A stretch of DNA of 64,000 bases, taken from NCBI GenBank assembly GCA_045591315.1, contig JAZNSN010000029.1, forward strand, positions 1 to 64,000, given 5' to 3'. Positions 8,427 to 15,852 of this stretch are shown one piece after another. This stretch comes from HGM04593 sp045591315 (lineage in GTDB: Bacteria; Bacteroidota; Bacteroidia; Bacteroidales; Bacteroidaceae). Every line of letters starts with the position of its first letter. Position 1 is the stretch's first letter. A program made the position numbers and the translations under genes. The notes under the pieces were generated by a model. The model was not told where the DNA came from. It saw only the letters and a list, made by a program, of their open reading frames with translations, and searched no databases.

Positions 8427-9044
8427 TTATTTATTGTTTGAATAATCGGTGACTGTCCTGAATCTCACTCCGCTCCGTTTGCCGCATACATACCGGCATG
8501 GAACACCATTGTCGTGTATAAGACGGTTCATGTAGAGCGGTTCGCCTTGTGTAATGATATCGGTCTGGAAAGTGTCACCTTTGCTCAGCTTGCTCTTGAA
8601 ACTCTCTACTATACGGAACATTTCGCAGCCAATATATTCGGCAATGATAAAATGCCCTGGCTCCCAAGCGATGTGAAGGCGAGTCTCCCTTCGGAGAGTA
8701 TTGGGAATAAGGTATGCACTTGCTATGAAGTCACTGTCGGCATTGCCGCCGTCAATACAGTTCTTTGAGAATGTCTCGTAGTCGGTGTGCCCGATGTAGC
8801 GTGCCATGGTGTCAAGAGTATAACGGCGTGGCTGCACATTATATTTGCCGCCGGCAAGTTCACCCCAGAAACGGCGAATTGTAATGGGGCTTATGTATGC
8901 CCCTGTCCTGTCCATTATGTGAATGCTCAGATATTCAAAATCACGTTTTGTCGCAATCTTTCGCATTGCTACTTTTTCAATACCATCCTTTAGAATGTCA
9001 TATAGCCTTTTCTCTTCGTTATCGGTAGTTGTCATCTCTGCCAT
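8427..9044 (-). CDS. probable DNA-binding regulator upstream of kinase
   Basis: 205 residues from the ATG at 9044 (an in-frame TTG at 9059 is less likely). The first 110 residues, with ATKRDFEYLSIHIMDRTG, ISPITIRRFWGELAGG and PRRYTLDTMARYIGHTDYE, match a pattern I know from Bacteroidetes proteins in which a helix-turn-helix-like region precedes an unknown C-terminal domain. The C-terminal half holds RLHIAWEPGHFIIAEYIGCEMFRI and further beta-rich sequence, perhaps a sensing or binding domain. It is co-directional with and 9 bp from the kinase-LRR gene. I infer that the two form a signalling unit; the DNA-binding role is not proved. Confidence 0.6.
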   Translation of the reverse strand: MAEMTTTDNEEKRLYDILKDGIEKVAMRKIATKRDFEYLSIHIMDRTGAYISPITIRRFWGELAGGKYNVQPRRYTLDTMARYIGHTDYETFSKNCIDGGNADSDFIASAYLIPNTLRRETRLHIAWEPGHFIIAEYIGCEMFRIVESFKSKLSKGDTFQTDIITQGEPLYMNRLIHDNGVPCRYVCGKRSGVRFRTVTDYSNNK

Positions 9045-9371
9045 AAAAGCGATATACAAGAATGGAACGCTTTACCTTTTAAACACCCAAGGATGTGAAT
9101 TGGTCACCCCTGCAGTTGGGCAACATTCTACAATCTTGAAGTGGTCATAGCCCTTGCGTTTGTTTGAATACCTACGAGACAAGTAGGATAAGGCAAAAGG
9201 TGTTGGAGGGTTTGTGTATGAGAAATAAGAGTGAAATTAATTTGTTTATAGCATTAAAAAGCGAGAGAAATGACAAATATTACCAATCAGAACAAAATAA
9301 CATGCAATGAACTTGCGATAATCATCATAAAATGATTATAACGGTAATTGTATTTCAATGTATTAATTCTG
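9045..9371. other. intergenic region, nothing identified
   Basis: About 330 bases with no gene that I can support. There is a small hairpin (CCTAC, loop, GTAGG, near 9171-9187). Base composition becomes markedly AT-rich from about 9200, which marks the change from core chromosome to the peptide island. Confidence 0.5.
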
Positions 9372-9408
9372 TTTTACCTAACAAATTAATGCCGAATTAC
9401 CGAAAAAT
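9372..9408. repeat. 37-bp dispersed repeat, copy 1
   Basis: These 37 bases match 55639-55675 with a single mismatch (T for G at the eighth base). A degenerate further copy of the same motif lies at about 9431-9460, in the same direction. Both places lie in AT-rich DNA next to defence-type genes or their remnants. Confidence 0.7.
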
Positions 9409-9469
9409 AAATTGGCTAAACATTAAACTTCCGAATAAATTTAAGCCAAATTACCGAAAAAAATCATCC

Positions 9470-9625
9470 TTTTTTGCCGAAAAAGACCATTCGGAAGTAG
9501 AGTTGGCTCTGCAAGATGTAAACAAACCAATTGGGGTTGCCGAGTATCAATACTTGCTGCCAAAGAATAAGTTACAAGAATTGGTTACCAATGAAATGAA
9601 AAACTCAAGCAACGATGATGACTAA
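9470..9625 (+). pseudogene. C-terminal remnant of a YhcG-type (DUF1016) PDDEXK nuclease
   Basis: The last 50 codons of an open frame read KDHSEVELALQDVNKPIGV followed by AEYQYLLPKNKLQELVTNEM, which is how YhcG/DUF1016 nuclease proteins end (NKPIGVAEY ... LP ... L). The catalytic core that should precede it is missing; upstream sequence in the frame is only the repeat described at 9372-9460. I therefore read it as a 3' fragment left by a deletion or insertion. A full family member would be about 340 residues. Confidence 0.6.
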
Positions 9626-9631
9626 TAGAAC

Positions 9632-9661
9632 GAGGCTCTCCAAATACTAATGGGGAGCCTC
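9632..9661. terminator. hairpin between nuclease remnant and tatC
   Basis: GAGGCTCTCC at 9632-9641 pairs with GGGGAGCCTC at 9652-9661 (10 bp with one G.T pair, 10-base loop). It lies between convergent frames, after the nuclease remnant and beyond the end of the Tat/peptide operon, so it could end transcription from either side. Confidence 0.55.
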
Positions 9662-9696
9662 TAATATATGCAGATACGTATATACCAATTGCTGTT

Positions 9697-10494
9697 TTAT
9701 TCTTCTGTTCTATTAACTTTCTTAGCTATCCATATACTGCACTCATATAATGCATACAGAGGTAGCGTTACAAGAATACAAGTCATCACATCGGGAGGTG
9801 TTATAATAGCAGAAATCGCTGTAATTATGAATAATGCATACTTCCTATATTTTAATAATATCTGGAAATTTACAATTCTCATTTTTGCTAAGATATAAAT
9901 AATTACAGGCAGTTGAAATACTACCCCCATAACTAATGTTAGCGAAGTGAAGGTTGTTATATACGAACTTAATGTTATCATCGTATTCACCTTATCGGCA
10001 ACACTATATGTTCCTAAGAATCGGAAAGAGATAGGGAATATAATGAAATAGCTCATTAAAATTCCTATTATAAACAGAGAGTATATAATAACAGCCACAT
10101 ATACCGAGTATTTACGCTCATTCTCATATAAAGCTGGCAATGCAAAACAAAAAAGTTCATACAAAATATATGGAGAAGCTATCAAACACCCCAAGTAAAG
10201 TGAGGTTGTAACATGCGTCATAAATTGGCTTGACAAGTCTGTGGCTATCATCTCAACCACATACTTATCAAAATGAAAGTCAAATCCAAGCCATTGTATA
10301 ACCTTTTCTATATAACGATATGTAACAAAATCCCACTCGCTTGGTGCCAAAAGAATACTCCAGACGATATCTTTAATTACGAAAATGAAAATTGCGATTA
10401 TAGCAGTAACCCCTAAAATACGAAACAACATTCGGCGAAGCACCTCCAAGTGTCCACCGAATGTGAGTTGGTTGTCATTATTCTTTTCTTTCAT
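9697..10494 (-). CDS. tatC: Sec-independent protein translocase TatC
   Basis: 265 residues with six hydrophobic helices, and the N-terminal phrase GGHLEVLRRMLFRILGVTAI, which is the TatC 'HL.ELR.R' signature. Its end (LVTLPLYALYECSIWIAKKV) also fits. TatC binds the twin-arginine signal and starts export of folded proteins. It overlaps tatA by 17 bp and is the last gene of an operon that also codes two peptides whose N-termini read SRRNFF and SRRDFF. Its presence here suggests a Tat pair dedicated to, or at least traveling with, these peptides. Whether the chromosome carries another tat locus cannot be seen from this window. Confidence 0.93.
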   Translation of the reverse strand: MKEKNNDNQLTFGGHLEVLRRMLFRILGVTAIIAIFIFVIKDIVWSILLAPSEWDFVTYRYIEKVIQWLGFDFHFDKYVVEMIATDLSSQFMTHVTTSLYLGCLIASPYILYELFCFALPALYENERKYSVYVAVIIYSLFIIGILMSYFIIFPISFRFLGTYSVADKVNTMITLSSYITTFTSLTLVMGVVFQLPVIIYILAKMRIVNFQILLKYRKYALFIITAISAIITPPDVMTCILVTLPLYALYECSIWIAKKVNRTEE

Positions 10495-10714
10495 TTTGTT
10501 CTTGAATATCAGAATGCGATGTATTACTCTCTGAAACTTCTGATGATGTTATATCTTTTTTTACACTATCTATTGTTTCATTTACATCCTTCATTCCATT
10601 CTTGAACTCTTTGACACCTTGTCCAAGACCTCGCATCATTTCTGGGACTTTTTTCCCACCAAATAAGAGTAACGCAAGGCCACCTAGAAGAAGTAATTCT
10701 GTTGTTCCTAACAT
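10478..10714 (-). CDS. tatA: Tat translocase subunit TatA/TatE-like
   Basis: 78 residues: an N-terminal transmembrane helix (MLGTTELLLLGGLALLLFGG), the FGG-K-PE hinge (FGGKKVPEMMRGLGQG), an amphipathic helix (VKEFKNGMKDVNETI), and a polar tail. This is the standard TatA/E layout, whose oligomers form the pore with TatC. It lies 4 bp downstream of the small CXXX-system gene and overlaps tatC. One TatA-type gene without a TatB gene is usual in minimal TatAC systems. Confidence 0.92.
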   Translation of the reverse strand: MLGTTELLLLGGLALLLFGGKKVPEMMRGLGQGVKEFKNGMKDVNETIDSVKKDITSSEVSESNTSHSDIQEQNERKE

Positions 10715-10718
10715 TGAT

Positions 10719-10991
10719 CTAACGTTTAACTAAATATATTTTACAAGTTTCAAAATCAATCTCCCAATTCCCATCGGGAGTACTTTCCCACTGATATTTT
10801 AGGGACATAGTGTTCCACCACTGCTGGAACTTACTTCCTGTCTCACCCATATCTTTAACTAGTTTCTCATACAACTCTGCATTATCAACAGATAGAATCT
10901 TGCCTAGTTCATTCAAACCGTTGCGACGCTCAAATAATGTCTGAATCTCGTTCTTCTCTTCGACAGTTACTTGTCCTACTAATTGTTTCAT
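10719..10991 (-). CDS. small CXXX-repeat peptide modification system protein
   Basis: 90 residues, no signal peptide, no cysteine cluster; mostly helical with ERRNGLNELGKILSVDNAELYEKLVKDMG in pieces and a Trp-rich C-terminal part (FQQWWNTMSLKYQWES). It lies between the precursor gene (4 bp away) and tatA. Small proteins of this size and place occur in Bacteroidales CXXX-repeat radical SAM systems described by Haft and Basu. Their role is unknown; a peptide-binding or leader-recognition chaperone is a guess. The family call rests on context and general resemblance. Confidence 0.6.
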   Translation of the reverse strand: MKQLVGQVTVEEKNEIQTLFERRNGLNELGKILSVDNAELYEKLVKDMGETGSKFQQWWNTMSLKYQWESTPDGNWEIDFETCKIYLVKR

Positions 10992-10995
10992 ATAT

Positions 10996-11325
10996 TTATT
11001 TTTTTAAGTTAACACTATCTGTTTTAATTGTTGAAGTTTTGCAATTAGACTCACAAGTTCCCATGCAACCAGTACAAACGACTTCACACATATCCTTACA
11101 TACTTTACTGCAACCATATTTGCACGTATATCTACATGTCGAATTACATTGTGCTGTACATCCTACAGCGCAACAACCCGTACAAGTTGATGCACAACCG
11201 CCCTTACAATCATTGGCCGTAAATGAAAACACAGACACAGTCGGCATTATTGACAATGCTAAAACCGGCAATATCTTTGCAACATTTTTAAAAAAGTTTC
11301 TCCTACTTATTTTCATAATCACCAT
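10996..11325 (-). CDS. CXXX-repeat precursor peptide with Tat signal (short)
   Basis: Up to 109 residues. An ATG at 11325 and another at 11316 are both possible; from the second the product begins MKISRRNFFKNVAKILP, a textbook twin-arginine signal. The rest is built of Cys at every fourth position: 16 cysteines between about residues 40 and 97, in triplets such as KGG, AST, AVG, TAQ, NST, RYT. The run has an extra Cys (CTGCC) and one slip (VCTGCMGTC). A Lys/Thr tail without cysteines ends it. It is the probable substrate of the two SPASM-type proteins just upstream and then of TatAC. Its start overlaps the end of the maturase gene by 14 to 23 bp, so translation may be coupled. Confidence 0.85.
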   Translation of the reverse strand: MVIMKISRRNFFKNVAKILPVLALSIMPTVSVFSFTANDCKGGCASTCTGCCAVGCTAQCNSTCRYTCKYGCSKVCKDMCEVVCTGCMGTCESNCKTSTIKTDSVNLKK

Positions 11326-12301
11326 TCTTTTTCACATCAAAAGGATCAAGATACGAAATATCCTTAATATTCATTTCTGGCAAGAATACTCCATGCTTGC
11401 GTATAGATATAAGCAACTCTCTGCTTGCATTACGTTCCAGATGAGCCACCACACACTGCTCATGACTCGGCGTATTTACCTCATAAGTCATCTTTCGATT
11501 TAACCATATACAACGCCGACATTGGTACGCATCGCAATCGCGACACAAAGGAGCGAAAGACAGTTTATATAGTTGAGAATTCTTTATATCCACCCCATTC
11601 CCTAAATCACCAATAGAGAACTTTGATTTCCCCAATCCATAATTTTCATTCTCTTTAGGTAGGTAGAATGCTGGACATACATAGTATTTTCCATCAGGAG
11701 CAAGCGTAATACTCTTCCATCCAGCATTGCAGTTGTTCATCTTATCCAGCATTAGGCGGTCGGTCAACAGATTCAATTGAGGAAATTTACCGTTCAAGTA
11801 AAGCGCCTCAATCCTCTCTGACAATGCGACCAATATCTTTTTGTAGGTATTGAAGTCATTTTCTTCGAATGTTTCCACATCTGTAATCACCACATTCACA
11901 TGGACTGCCTTTGACAACAGATGTTGTAATAACAAATGACGTTCAAAAAAATCGGTCTTGGACGTACGTATCACATATACACCATTCTCCTTAAAGTCAT
12001 AAAGTTCTATTCCCGTCCAATCGTTAAAGACGACTACATCTGCATTATTTCTCAATACGATGTCATCACACAAAGAAGATACAATATCACTATGATCAAT
12101 CGTATGAATTACATCTTTATATTCTTGTGGGAGCTTATAGTCGGGATATACGAACTGAATCATTAGATTCTCTTTCATTCCCATAAGAATACCAGCTTTT
12201 AAATCTTCTATGTTTATAAGATTACGTTCTTCCTTTGTACATTCATAATGACAATATGAAGTACTTGTGTCATCTAATAATATAATTAGGTATTGCAACA
12301 T
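11303..12301 (-). CDS. CXXX repeat peptide maturase, SPASM-like, without radical SAM motif
   Basis: 332 residues. No CxxxCxxC radical SAM cluster motif is present in the N-terminal part. The C-terminal third has a cysteine set like a SPASM domain: NCNAGWKSITLAPDGKYYVC, then CRDCDAYQCRRC, which in related maturases binds auxiliary iron-sulfur clusters. The N-terminus (MLQYLIILLDDTSTSYCHYE) fits the 'CXXX repeat peptide maturase' family that accompanies a true radical SAM enzyme in these systems. I infer that it binds the precursor or assists the neighbouring enzyme. It lies 5 bp after the radical SAM gene and overlaps the short precursor gene. Confidence 0.75.
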   Translation of the reverse strand: MLQYLIILLDDTSTSYCHYECTKEERNLINIEDLKAGILMGMKENLMIQFVYPDYKLPQEYKDVIHTIDHSDIVSSLCDDIVLRNNADVVVFNDWTGIELYDFKENGVYVIRTSKTDFFERHLLLQHLLSKAVHVNVVITDVETFEENDFNTYKKILVALSERIEALYLNGKFPQLNLLTDRLMLDKMNNCNAGWKSITLAPDGKYYVCPAFYLPKENENYGLGKSKFSIGDLGNGVDIKNSQLYKLSFAPLCRDCDAYQCRRCIWLNRKMTYEVNTPSHEQCVVAHLERNASRELLISIRKHGVFLPEMNIKDISYLDPFDVKKNGDYENK

Positions 12302-12306
12302 GGTAA

Positions 12307-13530
12307 TTAACAGATTATGTTGTCATTTATTGTTGGTCTGTTTTTATTAAACTCTTCACGGTCTCCTTCTATCTCTAGTTTGCGATAGAGTTTATTCCAG
12401 TAATAATTGTTTGCACGAACACGAGCCTTGTGCATTTTGCAAATAGCTGTTGCACGCTGATATACTGTTGAAGTATCAGCTGAATCAAAATTTTCACCTT
12501 GACACCATGCACAACCACTTGCGACTTCACAATCTATACATTCCTGTTTCGACTGTGTACATCTGTCCAAACACAAAAAACCTCTTAGTTTATTTTTATC
12601 AATACCATCATTAATATTACCTATAATCCACGCATTCTTTTCACGAAGAGAATATTGTGCGAAACGCGTGCATGGATAGAAGATGCCATTTGCATCAATT
12701 GCTAACATTCTACCCGCACCACACCAATTCTGATTGTGCAGTACTCTATCCAATGGTTTACCAATTGTTTCAGAAAAAAAAGAACAACTATAATCTTTGT
12801 ATAATTCCCTGTCTATTATGTTATCTGCTAAAAGAATAAGTTGATTTTCAAATATTTTATCATCCCCCTCTTTCCAAACGTTTTCAAAAACACAATTAAT
12901 ATTTACTTCATGTATTCCTAATGAATATAAATGCAAGACGCTATCGCATATATAAGATAAATCCTCCGTAGAGATAGTCACTTTTGTCCCTGCTCCAGGA
13001 AACTGTTCCAACCATAATGGAATATTCTTGACTACATCCTCATAAGATCCTCTTTCTTTCCCATTCCCTTTCCAAATTCGATTGAGGTCATGCTTTTCTT
13101 TTGTGCCATCAATGGTTATGCCAATGCTTAAATGGCGTTTATTTTTTTTGATGAAATCTTGTACAAGTTTTGAATTATAATTTATACCATTGGTTGAAAA
13201 AGAAAAGCGATAAGAATTAAACCAATGATGATTTCTTCTAAATAGTTCTGTCTTTATGTAATCACAAATTTTATCTATGAGTTCTATCTCCAAAAAAGGT
13301 TCACCCCCTATAAAATCCCAGACAACAGATTCCTCATGAAACTCGACTTCTCTATCTAAAATGAAATCAATCGCCTTTTTAGCCACATCCCATGACATCC
13401 TTTCTTGAGCATTCTTACCTACAAGGTAACAATACTTACAAGCTAATTGACAGTCTTTAGTAACAATGAAAGTAATATTTTTGGCTATTCCTGACTGCCA
13501 TGGTTCAGTACGTTCCTTAATTCTCTCCAT
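12307..13530 (-). CDS. radical SAM/SPASM peptide maturase, CXXX-repeat target type
   Basis: 407 residues. The [4Fe-4S] site is CQLACKYC (Cys27, 31, 34). GGEP at about residue 74 and TNG near 113 are further radical SAM motifs (SAM binding). The C-terminal region from about residue 280 has SPASM cysteines: WCGAGRMLAIDANGIFYPC, CLDRC, CIDCEVASGCAWC. The enzyme should use SAM to make radical-based changes, such as Cys to alpha-carbon thioether links, in peptides; the exact product here is not known. It lies 4 bp after the long precursor gene and 5 bp before its partner maturase, so all are likely one transcript. Confidence 0.9.
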   Translation of the reverse strand: MERIKERTEPWQSGIAKNITFIVTKDCQLACKYCYLVGKNAQERMSWDVAKKAIDFILDREVEFHEESVVWDFIGGEPFLEIELIDKICDYIKTELFRRNHHWFNSYRFSFSTNGINYNSKLVQDFIKKNKRHLSIGITIDGTKEKHDLNRIWKGNGKERGSYEDVVKNIPLWLEQFPGAGTKVTISTEDLSYICDSVLHLYSLGIHEVNINCVFENVWKEGDDKIFENQLILLADNIIDRELYKDYSCSFFSETIGKPLDRVLHNQNWCGAGRMLAIDANGIFYPCTRFAQYSLREKNAWIIGNINDGIDKNKLRGFLCLDRCTQSKQECIDCEVASGCAWCQGENFDSADTSTVYQRATAICKMHKARVRANNYYWNKLYRKLEIEGDREEFNKNRPTINDNIIC

Positions 13531-13534
13531 AAAC

Positions 13535-14266
13535 CTAGAAATACATCATACCCCAACAACCGCCGAAACAATTTCCCATACATGTGCCACTACAAGTGTT
13601 TGCGCATCCATAACCACAATTATTCCCACAATACCCAGAACATGAGCCTTTGCAGCCTCCTTCACAAGTAGTATTACATCCTGTATAGCAAGAACCTTTA
13701 CATCCTGTATAACATTCGCCAGTACACCCAGAAGAACAAGAACCTTTACAACTACTTTTACAAGTATCTTTACAGCCTGTAGAGCACCCGCCAGTACATC
13801 CAGAAGAACAAGATCCCTTACAACTACCTTTACAAGATGTTGTGCATTCACCTCTACATGAATCGCAGTTTCCTTTAGCAGAACCAGAACAACTGCCAGA
13901 ACAGCCGCCTGAACAAGAAGTACTGCAACCTCCAGAGCACGATCCTGTACAACTAGAACTGCAACCATTACCACAACTTCCAGAACAAGTATACATGCAA
14001 GTTGTTTCACAAGTTGTATTACAACTCTGATAACAGCCATATGAGCATGTTGTATCACATCCATGCAAACAAGTTATTACGCATTCACCAAAACAAGTGC
14101 CTGCGGTACAGTAATTTGCATAATTTCCTTCCTGCATCTCTATCGCTTTGCTAACAAAAGGATTTGTAGCTATAAGCGTTCCGACTAAAGGAAGGATGCG
14201 TTTTGCAGAGTTTCTAAAAAAATCACGGCGCGATTGTAATTCTTCTTTTTTTTCTTTCTCGTCCAT
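13535..14266 (-). CDS. CXXX-repeat precursor peptide with Tat signal (long)
   Basis: 243 residues. An N-terminal twin-arginine signal (LQSRRDFFRNSAKRILPLVG) ends near residue 45. After YANY come 46 cysteines, nearly all spaced four apart, with small residues between them (Gly, Ser, Thr; some Lys). The periodic run breaks once: CSGSAKGNC has Ala where a Cys is expected and the next gap, CDSC, is one residue short, which shifts the phase. It ends CWGMMYF. The gene is first in the operon and is followed by the radical SAM maturase. The cytoplasmic modification before Tat export of a folded or clustered peptide is an inference from the two parts together. The opposite and alternative frames are open only because of the repeats. 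Confidence 0.88.
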   Translation of the reverse strand: MDEKEKKEELQSRRDFFRNSAKRILPLVGTLIATNPFVSKAIEMQEGNYANYCTAGTCFGECVITCLHGCDTTCSYGCYQSCNTTCETTCMYTCSGSCGNGCSSSCTGSCSGGCSTSCSGGCSGSCSGSAKGNCDSCRGECTTSCKGSCKGSCSSGCTGGCSTGCKDTCKSSCKGSCSSGCTGECYTGCKGSCYTGCNTTCEGGCKGSCSGYCGNNCGYGCANTCSGTCMGNCFGGCWGMMYF

Positions 14267-14311
14267 TTTTGAAACTTATTTCACTTGAAAAATACACATA
14301 TACGCATTCGA

Positions 14312-14499
14312 CTCTTGACAAGAGACAAAACACGAAACGCTATATGTTGTGTTTCAACAGTATAGTTGTCGATTCTATTTGCATTTGCTAAACAATTCAA
14401 AACAAAATTCTTATACTCGAAACTTTTTTCTTGCAAATTAGCCTTTGATTACGATATTTTACATATATTTGCAATGTGCGGTTTGTCTCTTGTCAAGAG
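14312..14499. repeat. 18-bp perfect inverted repeats flanking a possible invertible promoter segment
   Basis: CTCTTGACAAGAGACAAA at 14312-14329 is exactly repeated in reverse complement at 14482-14499, leaving 152 bp between them. Each repeat itself contains a palindrome (CTCTTGACAAGAG, centre base mismatched). The segment lies between the first gene of the peptide operon (start 14266) and a tyrosine recombinase gene (end 14522). It contains a plus-strand TATATTTG box at 14464-14471 (matches the Bacteroides TAnnTTTG rule) with TTTG at 14444-14447, 16 bp upstream, pointing away from the peptide genes. Inversion would place this box at about 14340-14347 on the minus strand, facing the operon. 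A 12-bp direct repeat ATTTGCTAAACA also occurs at 14383-14394 and 14508-14519. Confidence 0.65.
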
Positions 14500-14521
14500 A
14501 TTACTGAATTTGCTAAACACA

Positions 14522-15721
14522 TCATAGCAAATTTAAAATCATATTATTAGCCTTATCCACTACTGCCGTATCAAGCGAAGCCAAATAAATCTGCGTTGTC
14601 ATTTCCGAGTCGTGTCCCATTCCCTCACTGATAACCGAAATAGGAATGTTCTTATTCTTCGCTACACTTGCCCACGAATGCCTTGCTACATACATTGTCA
14701 ATGGCAGTTGAACACCTATCATCTTGCCAATGTCCTTGAGTTTGCGATTGATGAGATACATCGCATTTTGATACTGTGTACGTTCATTACCATTAAGTGG
14801 CTTGATAATGGGTAATAGGTATTCTGATAGCGGACTTTCGTACTTCTCCACAATTTCCTGCATACACTTCTCCCAACGGATAAAGAGCTGTTGCCCGGTC
14901 TTGCGTCTGCGATATGATAGTATGCCATTGGATAGGTCTTTCTTCTTGAGGTATGCCATATCAATGAATGACATTCCACGAGTGTAAAATGAGAACAAAA
15001 ACATATCACGGGCAAAGTCCAACGATGGTTGCAATGACAAATCGAGGTTCTTAATCTGCTTGATTGCTTTTAATGGGATTGCTCGCTTTATGGTCTTGTC
15101 AATACCTGTATAAACGTGTTTGAAAGGGTTTCGATTGGTGGTCAAATCCTTTTCAACTGCACGATTATAGACAGCTCGGAATATTCGCATATAGAACGAA
15201 GTGCTGTTCTTGGTCAATCCTCGACCTCGTAAATAAGCTTCATACATCAGCATTAAACCAGAGTCAATATCCTCTAATAAAACATCTTTCTCTTCTCTAA
15301 ACTGCATAAAACTTTTGAGCGTGCAACGATAGGTCTCCGAAGTACGCTGCTTACCCATCTGCTGTAATTGGGCAATAACTCTCTGCGTAAAATTGAACAG
15401 CGATTGCTCATTGTATTGTTTCTGGAATGTAGAAACAATATCATCGGCAGTGTATCGCTGTCGCTTATTATCAAATTGGTTAATGATAGATTGTAGTCGC
15501 TTAATATCCCAATCTATACGCTCTTCTATGGATTGAAGATAGTTCTGTCGGTTGCTATTGGTAGCGATTATTGCATTGTTATCATCATTCCATTCGTGCA
15601 TAAGGAGTCGGTAATCCGTCTTTAGTTGACGGATTACACGATTCTGAATAATTTGATAATAGATTATTCCCTCCTTGTTTTCATTTGTCGAAGGGCGAAA
15701 CTTCACCTTGATACTTGCCAT
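14522..15721 (-). CDS. tyrosine recombinase, phase-variation (Tsr) type
   Basis: 399 residues from the ATG at 15721; a longer frame reaching 15946 would overlap the terminase gene and has no domain sequence. An arm-type N-terminal domain (MASIKVKFRPSTNENKEGII) is followed by a SAM-like domain (ETYRCTLKSFMQFREEKDVL) and a catalytic domain with TRGMSFIDMAYL, RRRKTGQQL, ARHSWASVAK and the YLASLD tyrosine. The wording matches the Bacteroidales recombinases that sit beside invertible promoters rather than typical phage integrases. Immediately downstream lie the 18-bp inverted repeats at 14312-14499, a fitting substrate. It is the only recombinase in the window, so an origin with the phage genes cannot be ruled out. 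Confidence 0.88.
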   Translation of the reverse strand: MASIKVKFRPSTNENKEGIIYYQIIQNRVIRQLKTDYRLLMHEWNDDNNAIIATNSNRQNYLQSIEERIDWDIKRLQSIINQFDNKRQRYTADDIVSTFQKQYNEQSLFNFTQRVIAQLQQMGKQRTSETYRCTLKSFMQFREEKDVLLEDIDSGLMLMYEAYLRGRGLTKNSTSFYMRIFRAVYNRAVEKDLTTNRNPFKHVYTGIDKTIKRAIPLKAIKQIKNLDLSLQPSLDFARDMFLFSFYTRGMSFIDMAYLKKKDLSNGILSYRRRKTGQQLFIRWEKCMQEIVEKYESPLSEYLLPIIKPLNGNERTQYQNAMYLINRKLKDIGKMIGVQLPLTMYVARHSWASVAKNKNIPISVISEGMGHDSEMTTQIYLASLDTAVVDKANNMILNLL

Positions 15722-15852
15722 AGGGTTACGGTTTTGATTTGTTGTTTGCGTTATTATTTGGCTGTTGCCGTTTGTCTTTGTCGGACTTGTGAATATAAGT
15801 AACACTGTTCTTACCGCACCTATAGCTTGTCGATTGTCAGGTCGTCTTTTGC

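Noticed and set aside
9332..9625. Complete 97-residue protein
   Set aside because: The first half is only translation of the dispersed repeat; the last part is the C-terminal end of a known nuclease family. Treated as a remnant.
13546..14064. Second minus-strand frame of 172 codons inside the long precursor gene
   Set aside because: It is a shifted reading of the Cys/Gly repeats with Val/Leu-rich product and no start context; the Tat-signal frame is the real one.
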